A program made the translations under genes and the position numbers. Positions 15,958 through 25,087 of a DNA stretch of 64,000 nucleotides are shown here, in pieces; positions within the stretch are counted from its first letter, which is position 1, and every line of letters starts with the position of its first letter. Location of the stretch: NCBI RefSeq assembly GCF_029953285.1, contig NZ_JASAOI010000045.1:62001-126000 (forward strand), given 5' to 3'. This DNA is from Yinghuangia seranimata (GTDB lineage: Bacteria; Actinomycetota; Actinomycetes; Streptomycetales; Streptomycetaceae). The notes under the pieces are model-generated. The model made no database searches. It was not told the DNA's origin and was given only the letters and a program-made list of their open reading frames with translations.

Positions 15958-16350
15958 CGGCACCGACACCCGACGCGCGATCAGCATCGCGGTCGAAGCC
16001 GGTGGGACGCGGCGGCACCCTCCGCCTGCGCGCGGCCGGGCCCGCGGCCGAAGCCGGTGGGACGAGGGTGCGACACCGACATGCGGCGCGCGGTTGGTGC
16101 GGCCGCCGAGTCCGGCGGGATGAGGCGGCGACATCCGCACCCTGCGCGCGATCGGGCCCACAGCCGACGCCCGTGAGCCGACGGGTCGGCACCTGCATCC
16201 CACGGGAGGTCCGCACCACGGCGGCGGCGAGCCAGGCGAGAGGTCCGCGCCCTCACGCTGCGCGCGATCCGCACCGCGGCGGAGGCAGGTCCAGCGGGGT
16301 GTCGGCGCCGGCACCCAGCACGTGATCGCCATCGCGCCCGCGGCCATCGA
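15958..16350. repeat. Degenerate tandem repeat with 58-bp period
   Basis: A recurring anchor (TCGGCACC or CGACACC variants) lies at 15958, 16013, 16071, 16129, 16187, 16245 and 16303, spacings 55, 58, 58, 58, 58 and 58. Each unit also tends to hold a GCGCGCGATC-like block and a GCCGGTGGGACG-like block. The array fills most of the 507-bp divergent gap between the MFS gene (15938) and the LAL regulator (16446). I see no coding gene in it. It could be a multi-site regulator platform or a decaying minisatellite. Confidence 0.75.
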
Positions 16351-16445
16351 CGCCCTGCCACCGCCACCGCACAGACCGTGTCCGGCCTGCGCGTTTGCGT
16401 ATACCGATCCCCCCGCTCGGCCGCCCCGCGTGCCAGGATTGCCCC

Positions 16446-19421
16446 GTGGTGCAGCACTTGGGTTTCGGGACGGGTTTCGACACACCGTTCGTCGGGCGGG
16501 GGACGGAGATCTCCTGGCTCGACGACGCGCTGGAGCGTGCCCGCTCCGGGGATCCCCGGGCGGTGCTGGTCGCCGGGGAGGCCGGGGTCGGGAAGACGCG
16601 ACTGCTCGACGAGGCCGGGGAGCGGGCGCGGGGCGCCGGGATGACCGTGCTGACGGGGCACTGCATCGATCTCGGTGAGGTCGGTCTGCCGTACTTCCCG
16701 TTCACCGAGATCCTGCGCGACGTCGAGGACGACCCGGGCCTCGCCGAGGTGCTCGAGGCGTACCCCGCGGTGCAGCGGCTGCTGCGCGGCGGGGCGCCGT
16801 CGGGGTCGACGGCGGCCGAGGGCGCCGGGGTGCGGTTGCGGCTGCTGGAGGAGGTCGCGGCGCTGCTGGCGGAGCTCGCCGAGCGGGCACCGCTGCTGGT
16901 TGTCGTCGAGGACCTGCACTGGGCGGACCAGTCGACGCGTGACCTGCTCCGTTTCCTGCTCAGCCGGCTCCAGCCGCAGCGTTCCGGCGGTGCTGCGCAC
17001 CAGCGGATCGCGGTGCTGGCCTCGTACCGTTCCGACGACCTGCACCGGCGGCACCCGGTGCGTCCGTTGCTCGCCGAGTTGGTGCGGCTGCCCGTCGTCG
17101 GGCGGCTCGACCTCGGTCCGATGGACGACGAGGACGTCGCCGCGCTCGTCCGCGCGCTGGGCGCGGAGCAGCTGTCCGAGGAGACCGTCCGCGGCATCGT
17201 CGAGCGCGCCGAGGGGAACGCCTTCTACGCGGAGGAGCTCCGCGTCGCCGCCGCCGAGGACACGATGGCCGGTGTCCCGAGCGGCCTGGCCGAGGTGCTG
17301 CTGACCCGCATCGAGCAACTGTCCAACAGCACGCAGCGGGTGCTGCGCACGGCGGCCGTCGCGGGCCGCCGTGTCGAGCACGGGCTGCTGCGGGACGCGC
17401 TCGAACTCCCGGACGACGAGCTGGACACCGCGCTGCGCGAGGCCATCGGCCGCCACCTGCTCGTCGCCGACCCCGGCGGCGCGACGTACTCGTTCCGTCA
17501 CGCGCTGACCCGCGACGCCGCGTACAGCGATCTGCTGCCCGGCGAACGGGTGCGGCTGCACGGCGAGTTCGCCCGCCTGCTCGGTGTCGGCGCGCGCCGA
17601 GCGGGCAGTGCCGCCGAGCGGGCGCACCACCACCGGGAGAGCCACGACCTGCCGGGTGCGCTGACCGCGTCGCTCGAAGCCGCCGACCACGCCGCGCGGG
17701 TGGCCGCGCCCGCCGAGGAACTGCGGCACGTCGAGACGGCGTTGGAGATCTGGGACGCGGTCCCGGACGCTGAGGAGCTGACCGGCACCGACGACGTCGC
17801 CCTGATGCTGCGCGCGTCGGCGGCGGCCGTGCGGATGGGCGAGGGCCACCGCGCCGTCGCGCTCGCCCGCGCCGCGCTGGACCGCGTCGGTTCGCACGGC
17901 GACACCAACCTGGCGGCGAAGGTCCGCTACACGCTCGCGTCGAACCTCATGTCGGTCGACAACCTGGAGGCCGCGCTCGAGTTCAGCAGCCAGGCCCTCG
18001 CCCTGATCCCCGCCGACCCGCCGACGCTGACGTGGGTGTGGGCGGCGTCGACGCACACCTTGGCCGCGTTCTACGCCCGCAAGGACCGCACCGCGCTCGA
18101 GCTCGGCCTCCAGGCGATCAAGGCCGCCGAGGAGCTGAACGTGCCGGACGCGATGGCCGACGTGCTCATCACGCTCACGGCGATCGACGACAACAACCGC
18201 ACGACCGCGCCCGGCCGCGAACAGCTGCGCCGCGCCGCCGACCTGGCCCGCCAGGCGGGCAACGTCGCGATCGAGCTGCGCGCCCTGTACAACCTGGCGC
18301 TCGGCTGCCACGAGACGGCCGAGCTCGACGAGTGCCTGCGCTGGCTCGACGAGGGCCGGGAGCGGGCGCGCCGCACCGCCCAGACCAACGCGCCCTACGC
18401 GCTGGAGATGCGCTACCTGCGCGCCCTCGTCCTGTACACCGTCGGGCGCTGGGACGAGGCGGTCGAGGCGGCCGGAACCGCCCCGAGCACGTTCGGCCAC
18501 GTCGCGGACGTGGCGCTGTACGTCGCGCAGGGCCGCGGCGATCCGGGCGTCGCCGCGCGGGCCCGCGCGCTGTACGACCGCAAGCAGTCGACCTGGATGG
18601 CCCAACTCGTCGGCGGCCTGCTGCTGGTCGAGGACGCGCTGGCGCGACGCGACCCGGACGGCGCGGCGGAGTGGGCGCGGCGCGCGATGGGGGCGTTGAG
18701 CGCCCCGGAGAACCCGCTGCCGGACGCGGGCGTTCGGTTCTCGGCGCTGGTGCTCGCGGCGGTCGGGGACGCGTCCGCCGAGGCACGGTTGAGCGGCGAC
18801 GCCGCGGCCGTGGCCCGACTCACCGCGCTGGCCGACGAGTTCGTCGACCTCGCGCGCGCGACGGCGACCAAGCCGGCCCGGCTCCGGCGCCCGGACGGCC
18901 CCGAGGGCGTCGCGTGGCTGCGCCGCGCGGAGGCGGAACGGGCGCGCGCCGACGGCACGGTGGACCCGGACGTGTGGGCGGGCGTGGTCGAGGCGTACGG
19001 CTACGGCAACGTGTACGAGCAGGCCAGGGCTAAGCTGCGGCTGGTCGAGGCGCTGATCCTCGCCGACCGGCGCGCCGACGCCGCGGTGGTCGCCGACGAG
19101 GTCCGCGCGACGGCGGCCGACCTGCGCGCGGTGCCGCTGGCCGAGGCGGTGGACGCGCTGGCCCGGAGGGCCCGCCTGGGCGGCTCCGCCTCCGCGGCCG
19201 GCCCCGCGACGGTGCTGACCGGCCGCGAGCAGGAGGTGCTGGCGCTGCTGGCGAAGGGCCGCAGCAACCGGCAGATCGGCGAGGCGCTGTTCATCAGCAC
19301 GAAGACGGCGAGCGTGCACGTCTCCAATATCCTGGCCAAGCTCGGCGCGGCGTCGCGGACGGAGGCGGTGGCGCTGGCGTACCGCGCGGGGCTGATCGAC
19401 CAGGCGGAGGCCGAGGGCTGA
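16446..19421 (+). CDS. LAL-type (large ATP-binding LuxR) transcriptional regulator
   Basis: A 991-residue regulator. It has an N-terminal AAA/STAND ATPase module with Walker A GEAGVGKTR (about residue 44) and Walker B LLVVVEDLHWAD (about 150), a long helical TPR-like middle, and a C-terminal LuxR helix-turn-helix (LTGREQEVLALLAKGRSNRQ ... STKTASVHVSNILAKLGAASR, about 922-985). LAL proteins activate pathway genes such as polyketide clusters or sugar catabolism when ATP and an inducer bind. GTG 16446 is chosen; a TTG at 16395 and GTG 16449 are alternatives and no clear ribosome binding site is seen. The P450 gene downstream may be a target. Confidence 0.88.
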   Translation: MVQHLGFGTGFDTPFVGRGTEISWLDDALERARSGDPRAVLVAGEAGVGKTRLLDEAGERARGAGMTVLTGHCIDLGEVGLPYFPFTEILRDVEDDPGLAEVLEAYPAVQRLLRGGAPSGSTAAEGAGVRLRLLEEVAALLAELAERAPLLVVVEDLHWADQSTRDLLRFLLSRLQPQRSGGAAHQRIAVLASYRSDDLHRRHPVRPLLAELVRLPVVGRLDLGPMDDEDVAALVRALGAEQLSEETVRGIVERAEGNAFYAEELRVAAAEDTMAGVPSGLAEVLLTRIEQLSNSTQRVLRTAAVAGRRVEHGLLRDALELPDDELDTALREAIGRHLLVADPGGATYSFRHALTRDAAYSDLLPGERVRLHGEFARLLGVGARRAGSAAERAHHHRESHDLPGALTASLEAADHAARVAAPAEELRHVETALEIWDAVPDAEELTGTDDVALMLRASAAAVRMGEGHRAVALARAALDRVGSHGDTNLAAKVRYTLASNLMSVDNLEAALEFSSQALALIPADPPTLTWVWAASTHTLAAFYARKDRTALELGLQAIKAAEELNVPDAMADVLITLTAIDDNNRTTAPGREQLRRAADLARQAGNVAIELRALYNLALGCHETAELDECLRWLDEGRERARRTAQTNAPYALEMRYLRALVLYTVGRWDEAVEAAGTAPSTFGHVADVALYVAQGRGDPGVAARARALYDRKQSTWMAQLVGGLLLVEDALARRDPDGAAEWARRAMGALSAPENPLPDAGVRFSALVLAAVGDASAEARLSGDAAAVARLTALADEFVDLARATATKPARLRRPDGPEGVAWLRRAEAERARADGTVDPDVWAGVVEAYGYGNVYEQARAKLRLVEALILADRRADAAVVADEVRATAADLRAVPLAEAVDALARRARLGGSASAAGPATVLTGREQEVLALLAKGRSNRQIGEALFISTKTASVHVSNILAKLGAASRTEAVALAYRAGLIDQAEAEG

Positions 19422-19473
19422 CGTGCCGAGGGAGGCGCCGGCCCGACCGGCGCCCCACCGGTGGCCCGGCGGC

Positions 19474-19585
19474 GATCACCGGCACCTCACGGGCACGTGA
19501 TCGACGGCGATCACCCGCAGCTCACCGGCACTTGATCGGCAGCTCACCGGCACCTGATCCACAGCTCATAGGCAACTCACTTGCC
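19474..19585. repeat. Short direct repeats upstream of the P450 gene
   Basis: GATC-led units recur at 19474, 19499, 19509, 19534 and 19556. Three share a CAGCTCACCGGCAC-like body (for example GCAGCTCACCGGCACTTGATC and a near copy 22 bp on). GATCAC at 19474 and GTGATC at 19497 also face each other. The repeats fill the first part of the 245-bp gap between the LAL regulator and the P450, the expected place for iterated activator sites; this use is inferred. Confidence 0.5.
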
Positions 19586-19666
19586 CGGTAAGGGCATTGT
19601 GTCTGCAACCCGTCCGACCTATCGTCCCCGCAGGACGACCGGCCACCGTCGACGGGGGAACCGACC

Positions 19667-20839
19667 ATGACCGCTCAGCTGCCGTTCGCCGTGACCGGGG
19701 CCGTCGAGCCCCCGCGGGTCCAGCGTGAGCTCCAGGGGAAGGGCCCGGTGCACCGGATCCGGACCCGGGTAGGTGACGAGGCCTGGCTGATCACCGGTTA
19801 TCCGCAGGTCCGGGCGTTGGCGGACGATCCGCGGCTCGGGCGCTCGCACCCCGATCCCGACAACGCGCCCCGGCTGTCCGAGTCGGCGTTGATCGGGCGG
19901 CCGACCGGGGAGTTCGAGACGGAGCTCGCCGAACACGCCCGCAACCGCGCCCTGTTGCAGCCCTACTTCTCGCCGCGCCGCATGCGCACGCTGCGCCCGC
20001 GCGTCGCCGAGCTCGCCGGGCGGTTCCTCGACGACCTGGCGGCGCATGACGGCGGCCCGGTCGACTTCAACCCCGTCGTCGCGCTGCCGCTGCCGATCAT
20101 GGTGATCTGCGAGCTGCTCGGCGTCCCGTACGAGGACCGGGAGCAGTTCCGGGCCTGGTCGGAAGCCGCGGGCAACGCCGACATGCGCGAGCACTCGCAC
20201 CAGGGCCTGATCGAACTGTTCACGTACGGAACGGAGTTGGTGGCCCGCAAGCGCCGGACGCCCGGCGACGACCTGATCTCGGGGCTGTGCGCCGAAGACA
20301 GCCTGCGCGACGACGAGATCGCCGTGCTGTCGATGACGCTGCTGTTCGCCGGCCACGAGACGACCGTCGCGCAGATCGGCCTCGGCGCGCTGCTGCTGCT
20401 CACCCAGCCCGGCCAGTGGCAGGGCCTGCTCGACGCGCCCGACCGGATCGCGCCGCTCGTCGAGGAGATCATGCGCGCGCCGATGTCCGGCACCGGCGGC
20501 CTCCCGCGCTGGGCGCGCGCCGACTTCGAGGTCGACGGGCACCTGATCCGCACGGGCGACCTGGTGCTGCTGGACATCGCCGCGGCGAACCACGACCCGG
20601 CGGTGTTCGAGGACCCCGACCGGTTCGACCCGGACCGCGGCGCCGTGCCGCACCTGGGCTTCGGCTACGGCGGCCGCTACTGCCTCGGCGCCCCGCTGGC
20701 GCGCATGGAGATGCAGGAAGTGCTCGGGCAAATGGCCCAGCGGTTCCCGGAGTTGCGGCTGGCGATCCCGGTGGAGGAGGTGCGGTTCCACGACGACCGG
20801 CTGCAGTCGGGGGTCGTGGAACTCCCCGTCGTGTGGTGA
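19667..20839 (+). CDS. Cytochrome P450
   Basis: A 390-residue bacterial class I P450. Helix I has LLFAGHETTVAQ (about residues 226-237, acid/alcohol pair replaced by the usual HETT), the ExxR motif is EEIMR (about 266-270), and the heme loop is FGYGGRYCLGAPLAR (about 328-342, Cys ligand). GGRYC differs from the more common GxHxC spacing residue, with Tyr in the position before Cys. No ferredoxin or reductase gene is adjacent. The gene follows the LAL regulator by 245 bp. The substrate is not predictable. Confidence 0.9.
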   Translation: MTAQLPFAVTGAVEPPRVQRELQGKGPVHRIRTRVGDEAWLITGYPQVRALADDPRLGRSHPDPDNAPRLSESALIGRPTGEFETELAEHARNRALLQPYFSPRRMRTLRPRVAELAGRFLDDLAAHDGGPVDFNPVVALPLPIMVICELLGVPYEDREQFRAWSEAAGNADMREHSHQGLIELFTYGTELVARKRRTPGDDLISGLCAEDSLRDDEIAVLSMTLLFAGHETTVAQIGLGALLLLTQPGQWQGLLDAPDRIAPLVEEIMRAPMSGTGGLPRWARADFEVDGHLIRTGDLVLLDIAAANHDPAVFEDPDRFDPDRGAVPHLGFGYGGRYCLGAPLARMEMQEVLGQMAQRFPELRLAIPVEEVRFHDDRLQSGVVELPVVW

Positions 20840-20869
20840 AAGCCGTCGTGGAACCGCACCGTCCCGGGG

Positions 20870-22954
20870 TCAGCCGGTGACGCTGGCCGCGCCCGTCTCC
20901 AGGTGTCCCGTGAAGCGCTGCGACCACGTCGTGTCGGAGCCGACCGTCACCGTGAGGTCGTACCAGCCGCCGGCGTCGGCCACGGCCTCGAACACCGGCG
21001 AGGTGCTCGCGCCCGCGGCGACGGAGTAGGTGCGCGCGCCGCCGGACAAGTAGGCGTTCGGGGTCACGGTGAACGTCACCGCCGACGAGCCGGCGTTCGC
21101 CAGCTTGAGGCGCAGCGCGAGCTTCCCGGTCGTCGTCGAGGTCACGTACGAGGCGGTGACGGCGACGTCCTTCCCGGCCTTGGTGGCGTCGCCGGTGAAC
21201 CGGCGCAGGAACCGGTTCGGGCCGACCACGGTCAGGTCGTACTGCCCGTCGCCGTAGCCGGTGCCGCAGTTGAAGTAGTCGCTGGTCGAACCGCCCGACG
21301 CGAGGGTGTACTGCCACGGGCCGCCGATGCGGAACGCGTTGGCGTACGCCGCGAGGTGCGTCGAACGCTTCGCCGCCGTACCGGTGTTGGACATCGAGAT
21401 CCACACCTTCATCACACCCGCCGCGCCGAACTCCAGGTGGTCCAGGTTGGCGTTGGGCTGGTACGGCAGCGCCCGCGCGGGCCGCGTGCCGGTCTCCTGG
21501 ACGGGCAGCGCGTTGGTGACCGGTGCCGGGTTGGGCAGCGGGGCGCAGGTGGCCATGCCGATGGTCGACGAGGTGTCGGGCAGCGACGGCAGCCCGAACA
21601 CCGGCGCGGAGAAGTCGAACGCGGACGTGAGGTCGCCGCACACCGCGCGGCGCCACGTCGAGATGTTCGGGCACGTGGCCGGCTTGCCGATCGCGGCCGA
21701 CCACACCTCGAGGAAGCGCAGCACGGACGTGTGGTCGAAGACCTCGGAGGTCACCCACCCGCCGCGGCTCCACGGCGAGATGGCGATCATCGGGACGCGG
21801 AAGCCGAGCCCGATCGGCTTGCCGCCGTAGAACTCCCCGGTCGTCCCCGAGGGCGGCGCGGGCGGCGGCACGTGGTCGAAGAAGCCGTCGTTCTCGTCGT
21901 AGTTGAGGAACAGGATCGACGAGTTGTAGACCGCCGGATCGGCGTTGAGGGCGTCGACGACCATGTGCACGAAGTGCGCGCCGTCGGCCGGTGTGGCGTA
22001 GGGGTGTTCGGACGAGGCCTGATCGGCCACCACCCACGAGACCTGCGGCAGCGTGCCCGCGACCACGTCGGCGCGGAGCGCCGCGGCGATGTCGTCGGGG
22101 GTGCGGCCGGTGGTCTGGGGCACCGAGCCCATGCCCTTGGTGCGCAGGGCGCTGCCGGCCGGGGCGTTGGCGAACTGGGTGAAGTACGCGAGCGCGTTGT
22201 CGCCGTAGTTGTCGGCGGCGTTCTGGTAGACCTTCCAGCTGACCCCGGCCGTTTCCAGCGCCTCGGCGTAGGTCTGCCAGCGCAGGTTGGACTCGTCGCC
22301 TCCGTCGTACGCGGGGCCGCCCTGGGTGCCGCCCGGGTCGATCGTGCCGCTCCAGTGGTACGTGCGGTTCGGCCCGGTCGCGCTGAGGGCGGAGCAGAAG
22401 TAGGCGTCGCAGACGGTGTAGTTGTCGGCCAGCGCGTAGTGGAACGGGATGTCGTCGCGCTTGAGGTAGCCGAGCGTGCGGACGTTGCCTTTGGCGGACA
22501 CCCAGGCGTCCAGCTTGCCGTTGTTCCAGGCCGCGTGCTGGTCGTTCCAGCCGTGCGCGAGGTCGCCGTTGCACTGCGCGAGCCGCTCGGGGTCGGCGCC
22601 GCCGGCCGGGGCGGTCGCACTGAACTGCCACGGGTACTGGCGGCCCAGGCCGTTCGGCTGGTTGAACACCGAGTTGCCGCCTGAGAGGCGGATGGTGGCG
22701 CGGTCGGCGAAGCCGCGGACGCCGCGGAGCATGCCGAAGTAGTGGTCGAAGCTGCGGTTCTCCTGCATGAGGATCACGATGTGCTTGGCATCGGCGATCG
22801 TTCCGGTCGCCGCGGCCGCGACGGCGCTCTTGGCGCCGGTCCGACCGTCGGCGCCTTGCACACCCGCGCTCGCGCTCGCGGCGCCGGCGACGGTCGTCGC
22901 ACCCGCCGCGCCCGCGCCCAGCGCCATGAACTTTCTCCGACTCAGCTCAGCCAT
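20870..22954 (-). CDS. plcC: Secreted phosphocholine-specific-type phospholipase C
   Basis: A 694-residue protein with a twin-arginine signal (SRRKFMALGAGAAG, residues 5-18) and the phosphoesterase-family motif HIVILMQENRSFDHYFG (about residues 58-74). The DENDGFFDHVPPPAPP metal-site region follows at about 353, and two C-terminal DUF756-type repeats cover about 490-690. It is like the bacterial non-haemolytic phospholipase C enzymes that cleave phosphocholine lipids outside the cell. It is divergent from a PhoD gene across 406 bp holding a PHO-box-like repeat, which suggests phosphate-starvation control. The ATG at 22954 leads straight into the Tat signal. Confidence 0.9.
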   Translation of the reverse strand: MAELSRRKFMALGAGAAGATTVAGAASASAGVQGADGRTGAKSAVAAAATGTIADAKHIVILMQENRSFDHYFGMLRGVRGFADRATIRLSGGNSVFNQPNGLGRQYPWQFSATAPAGGADPERLAQCNGDLAHGWNDQHAAWNNGKLDAWVSAKGNVRTLGYLKRDDIPFHYALADNYTVCDAYFCSALSATGPNRTYHWSGTIDPGGTQGGPAYDGGDESNLRWQTYAEALETAGVSWKVYQNAADNYGDNALAYFTQFANAPAGSALRTKGMGSVPQTTGRTPDDIAAALRADVVAGTLPQVSWVVADQASSEHPYATPADGAHFVHMVVDALNADPAVYNSSILFLNYDENDGFFDHVPPPAPPSGTTGEFYGGKPIGLGFRVPMIAISPWSRGGWVTSEVFDHTSVLRFLEVWSAAIGKPATCPNISTWRRAVCGDLTSAFDFSAPVFGLPSLPDTSSTIGMATCAPLPNPAPVTNALPVQETGTRPARALPYQPNANLDHLEFGAAGVMKVWISMSNTGTAAKRSTHLAAYANAFRIGGPWQYTLASGGSTSDYFNCGTGYGDGQYDLTVVGPNRFLRRFTGDATKAGKDVAVTASYVTSTTTGKLALRLKLANAGSSAVTFTVTPNAYLSGGARTYSVAAGASTSPVFEAVADAGGWYDLTVTVGSDTTWSQRFTGHLETGAASVTG

Positions 22955-23360
22955 CAGACCGACCAGCCCTCCACGTCCGCCGCCCGGGGCGGCCCGCCGG
23001 GAACGCCCCGACGCATCGGCAGACTTTGTCGGAGACCGATGAACAGGCTGCTACGTCTTCCGAACGAATGGGTGACACCATACGGTCACGTAGGTTGCTG
23101 GATGCACTGTCGCTCGATGGCTGAACCGGGCACCTTCGGTACGGCAGGTGCGCCGACAGATCTGACGCCCCGACGCCACGCCTCGCCGCACGATGGCCGC
23201 AGGACCTACTCAGGCCACCCAGGCGCCACTGTTCGGCAACGGAACGCCATGTCGTTCGTTGGGCGTTCACGAGCGATGCATGCGTTCGTGCTTCGATCCG
23301 CTCTGATCCGTCTGATCCGCCCGAATCCCGTCCGCGCTCGCGCGGCCCCTGGAGGCATCA
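22955..23360. other. Divergent intergenic region between phospholipase C and PhoD
   Basis: No gene is seen in these 406 bp. It carries the promoters of the two exported phosphoesterases. A GTGAC/GTCAC inverted repeat (23072-23089) and a PHO-box-like direct repeat (23254-23275) are visible. On the minus strand GTTCATCGGTC about 80 bp before the phospholipase start is a weak additional candidate. Confidence 0.5.
23254..23275 (+). promoter_or_regulatory. PHO-box-like 11-bp direct repeat
   Basis: GTTCGTTGGGC and GTTCACGAGCG follow each other with no gap, starting 107 bp before the phoD start. The Streptomyces PHO box is built from 11-nt direct repeats whose first seven bases resemble GTTCACC; both units start GTTC and fit the spacing exactly. 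Binding by PhoP is inferred from this and from the gene functions. Confidence 0.45.
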
Positions 23361-24998
23361 GTGACATCCGCGATCGAACCCCCCGGCTACCCCGCCCTCG
23401 CCCGTCCGTTCGGCCGCCGCATGCTGCTCGTCGGCGGGGCCGCCGTGGCGGTCGGGGGGCTGCTGGACGTCCGGAGCGCCCATGCCGAGCCGGTGCGGCG
23501 TGACCCGTTCGGCCTCGGCGTCGCCAGTGGTGACCCGCTGCCGGAGGGCGTCGTGCTGTGGACGCGGCTGGTCGCCGACCCGTACGACGCCGCGTCGATG
23601 GACCGGCGCGCCGTGCACGTCGAGTGGGAGGTCGCCGCGGACGAGCGGTTCTCGCGGGTGGTGCAGCGCGGTTCGGAGATCGCCCGACCGGAGCTCGCCC
23701 ACTCGGTGCACGCCGACGTGTGCGGCCTGCGGCCCGGCCGCGACTACTGGTACCGGTTCCGGACCGGCCGCTACGTCAGCCCCGTCGGCCGCACCCGGAC
23801 CGCGCCCGCGGCGGCCGCGGAGCCCGGGCGGCTGCGATTCGGCGTCGTCAACTGCCAGGACTGGCAGAACGGCTACTGGCCGGCGTACCGCGGCCTCGCG
23901 GCCGAGGACCTGGACGTCGTGCTGCACCTCGGCGACTACATCTACGAGTACGACCCGCACAGCCGGTTCCCCGACCGCCGGCACACCACCCCGCAGACCC
24001 CGGGCCTGGACCAGCTGTCGACGCTGCCGGACTACCGCGCACGGCACGCGCAGTACAAGACCGACCCGGCCCTCCAGGCCGCGCACGCCGCGTTCCCGTG
24101 GATCGTCACCTGGGACGACCACGAGACGGAGAACAACTACGCGGGCCTGGTCGACGAGGTCGACGACACCGGCGCGCGGCACCAGGACGCCGCGCAGTTC
24201 GCCCGCCAGCGCGCGGCCGCGTACCAGGCGTACTACGAGCACATGCCGCTGCGGCAGCCGATCCGGCCCGGTTCGGCGGACTACCGGCTGTACCGGCGCT
24301 TCGAGTTCGGCGACCTGGTCAGGCTGAACGTCCTCGACACCCGCCAGTACCGCACCGACCAAGCCGGCAACCACCCCGACGACTTCGGCCCGATCGCGGA
24401 CGGCCTGGGCAACACGTCCGGGACGCTGACCGGCGCCGCCCAGGAGCGCTGGCTCGCGCACGGGCTCACGTCGTCGCGGGCGCGCTGGAACGTCGTCGCC
24501 CAGCAGGTGATGATGAGTCAGATCCGGTTCCCGAACTTCCTCGACCCTCAGCACCCGCTGCCGCCGATCGCGAACCTCGACCAGTGGGACGGCTACGACC
24601 CGGCGCGCGCCCGCCTGTTGACGCTGCTGCGCGACGCGCGCGTTTCGAACCCGGTGGTGCTCGCGGGCGACATCCACTCGTCGTGGTTCAGCGACCTGCG
24701 GATCACCCGCGACGACCTCCACGAGGCGCCGGTGGCGGTCGAGTTCACCGCGACGAGCGTCAGCTCGGACTTCCCGATCGCGTTCGACGGGCCGCTGAAG
24801 GCGCTCAACCCGACGCTGAACCCGCACGTGCGCTACTTCGACGGGTCCAAGCGCGGCTACCTGCGCATGACGGTGGACCGTGAGCGGTGGGTGACGGACG
24901 CCCGGACGGTCGACACCATCGCCACCCGCGACGCGCCGGTGTCGACGACGGCGTCGTGGGCGACGGTGAACGGCACGCCGGGACTCGTCCCCGCCTGA
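23361..24998 (+). CDS. phoD: Secreted PhoD-type alkaline phosphatase/phosphodiesterase
   Basis: A 545-residue protein with an N-terminal twin-arginine signal (PFGRRMLLVGGAAVAVGG, cleaved after AHA near residue 41), a fibronectin-like N-domain and a metallophosphoesterase domain. Metal-binding signatures are VVNCQDWQNG with DVVLHLGDYIYEYD, WDDHETENNY and VVLAGDIHSSWFSDL. PhoD enzymes use Fe and Ca and release phosphate from organic esters outside the cell. GTG 23361 follows GGAGG at 23351-23355. A PHO-box-like repeat lies upstream and a hairpin downstream. A second PhoD relative is at 31060-32634. Confidence 0.9.
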   Translation: MTSAIEPPGYPALARPFGRRMLLVGGAAVAVGGLLDVRSAHAEPVRRDPFGLGVASGDPLPEGVVLWTRLVADPYDAASMDRRAVHVEWEVAADERFSRVVQRGSEIARPELAHSVHADVCGLRPGRDYWYRFRTGRYVSPVGRTRTAPAAAAEPGRLRFGVVNCQDWQNGYWPAYRGLAAEDLDVVLHLGDYIYEYDPHSRFPDRRHTTPQTPGLDQLSTLPDYRARHAQYKTDPALQAAHAAFPWIVTWDDHETENNYAGLVDEVDDTGARHQDAAQFARQRAAAYQAYYEHMPLRQPIRPGSADYRLYRRFEFGDLVRLNVLDTRQYRTDQAGNHPDDFGPIADGLGNTSGTLTGAAQERWLAHGLTSSRARWNVVAQQVMMSQIRFPNFLDPQHPLPPIANLDQWDGYDPARARLLTLLRDARVSNPVVLAGDIHSSWFSDLRITRDDLHEAPVAVEFTATSVSSDFPIAFDGPLKALNPTLNPHVRYFDGSKRGYLRMTVDRERWVTDARTVDTIATRDAPVSTTASWATVNGTPGLVPA

Positions 24999-25022
24999 GC
25001 CTGCTCTACGTGGCATTTCGCG

Positions 25023-25062
25023 GCCTCGCGAAGTCCCCTATCTTCCAAGGACTTCGCGAGGC
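25023..25062. terminator. Bidirectional hairpin terminator
   Basis: A perfect 14-bp inverted repeat, GCCTCGCGAAGTCC (25023-25036) with its complement at 25049-25062 and a 12-nt loop. It lies in the 89-bp gap between the convergent phoD and NmrA-like genes. Confidence 0.8.
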
Positions 25063-25087
25063 TTCACCCACGCGGCTCCGGAAGGGG

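Noticed and set aside
15958..16350. The 58-bp array as a CRISPR
   Set aside because: The units are contiguous and degenerate with no unique spacers or conserved short repeats, and no cas genes are present.
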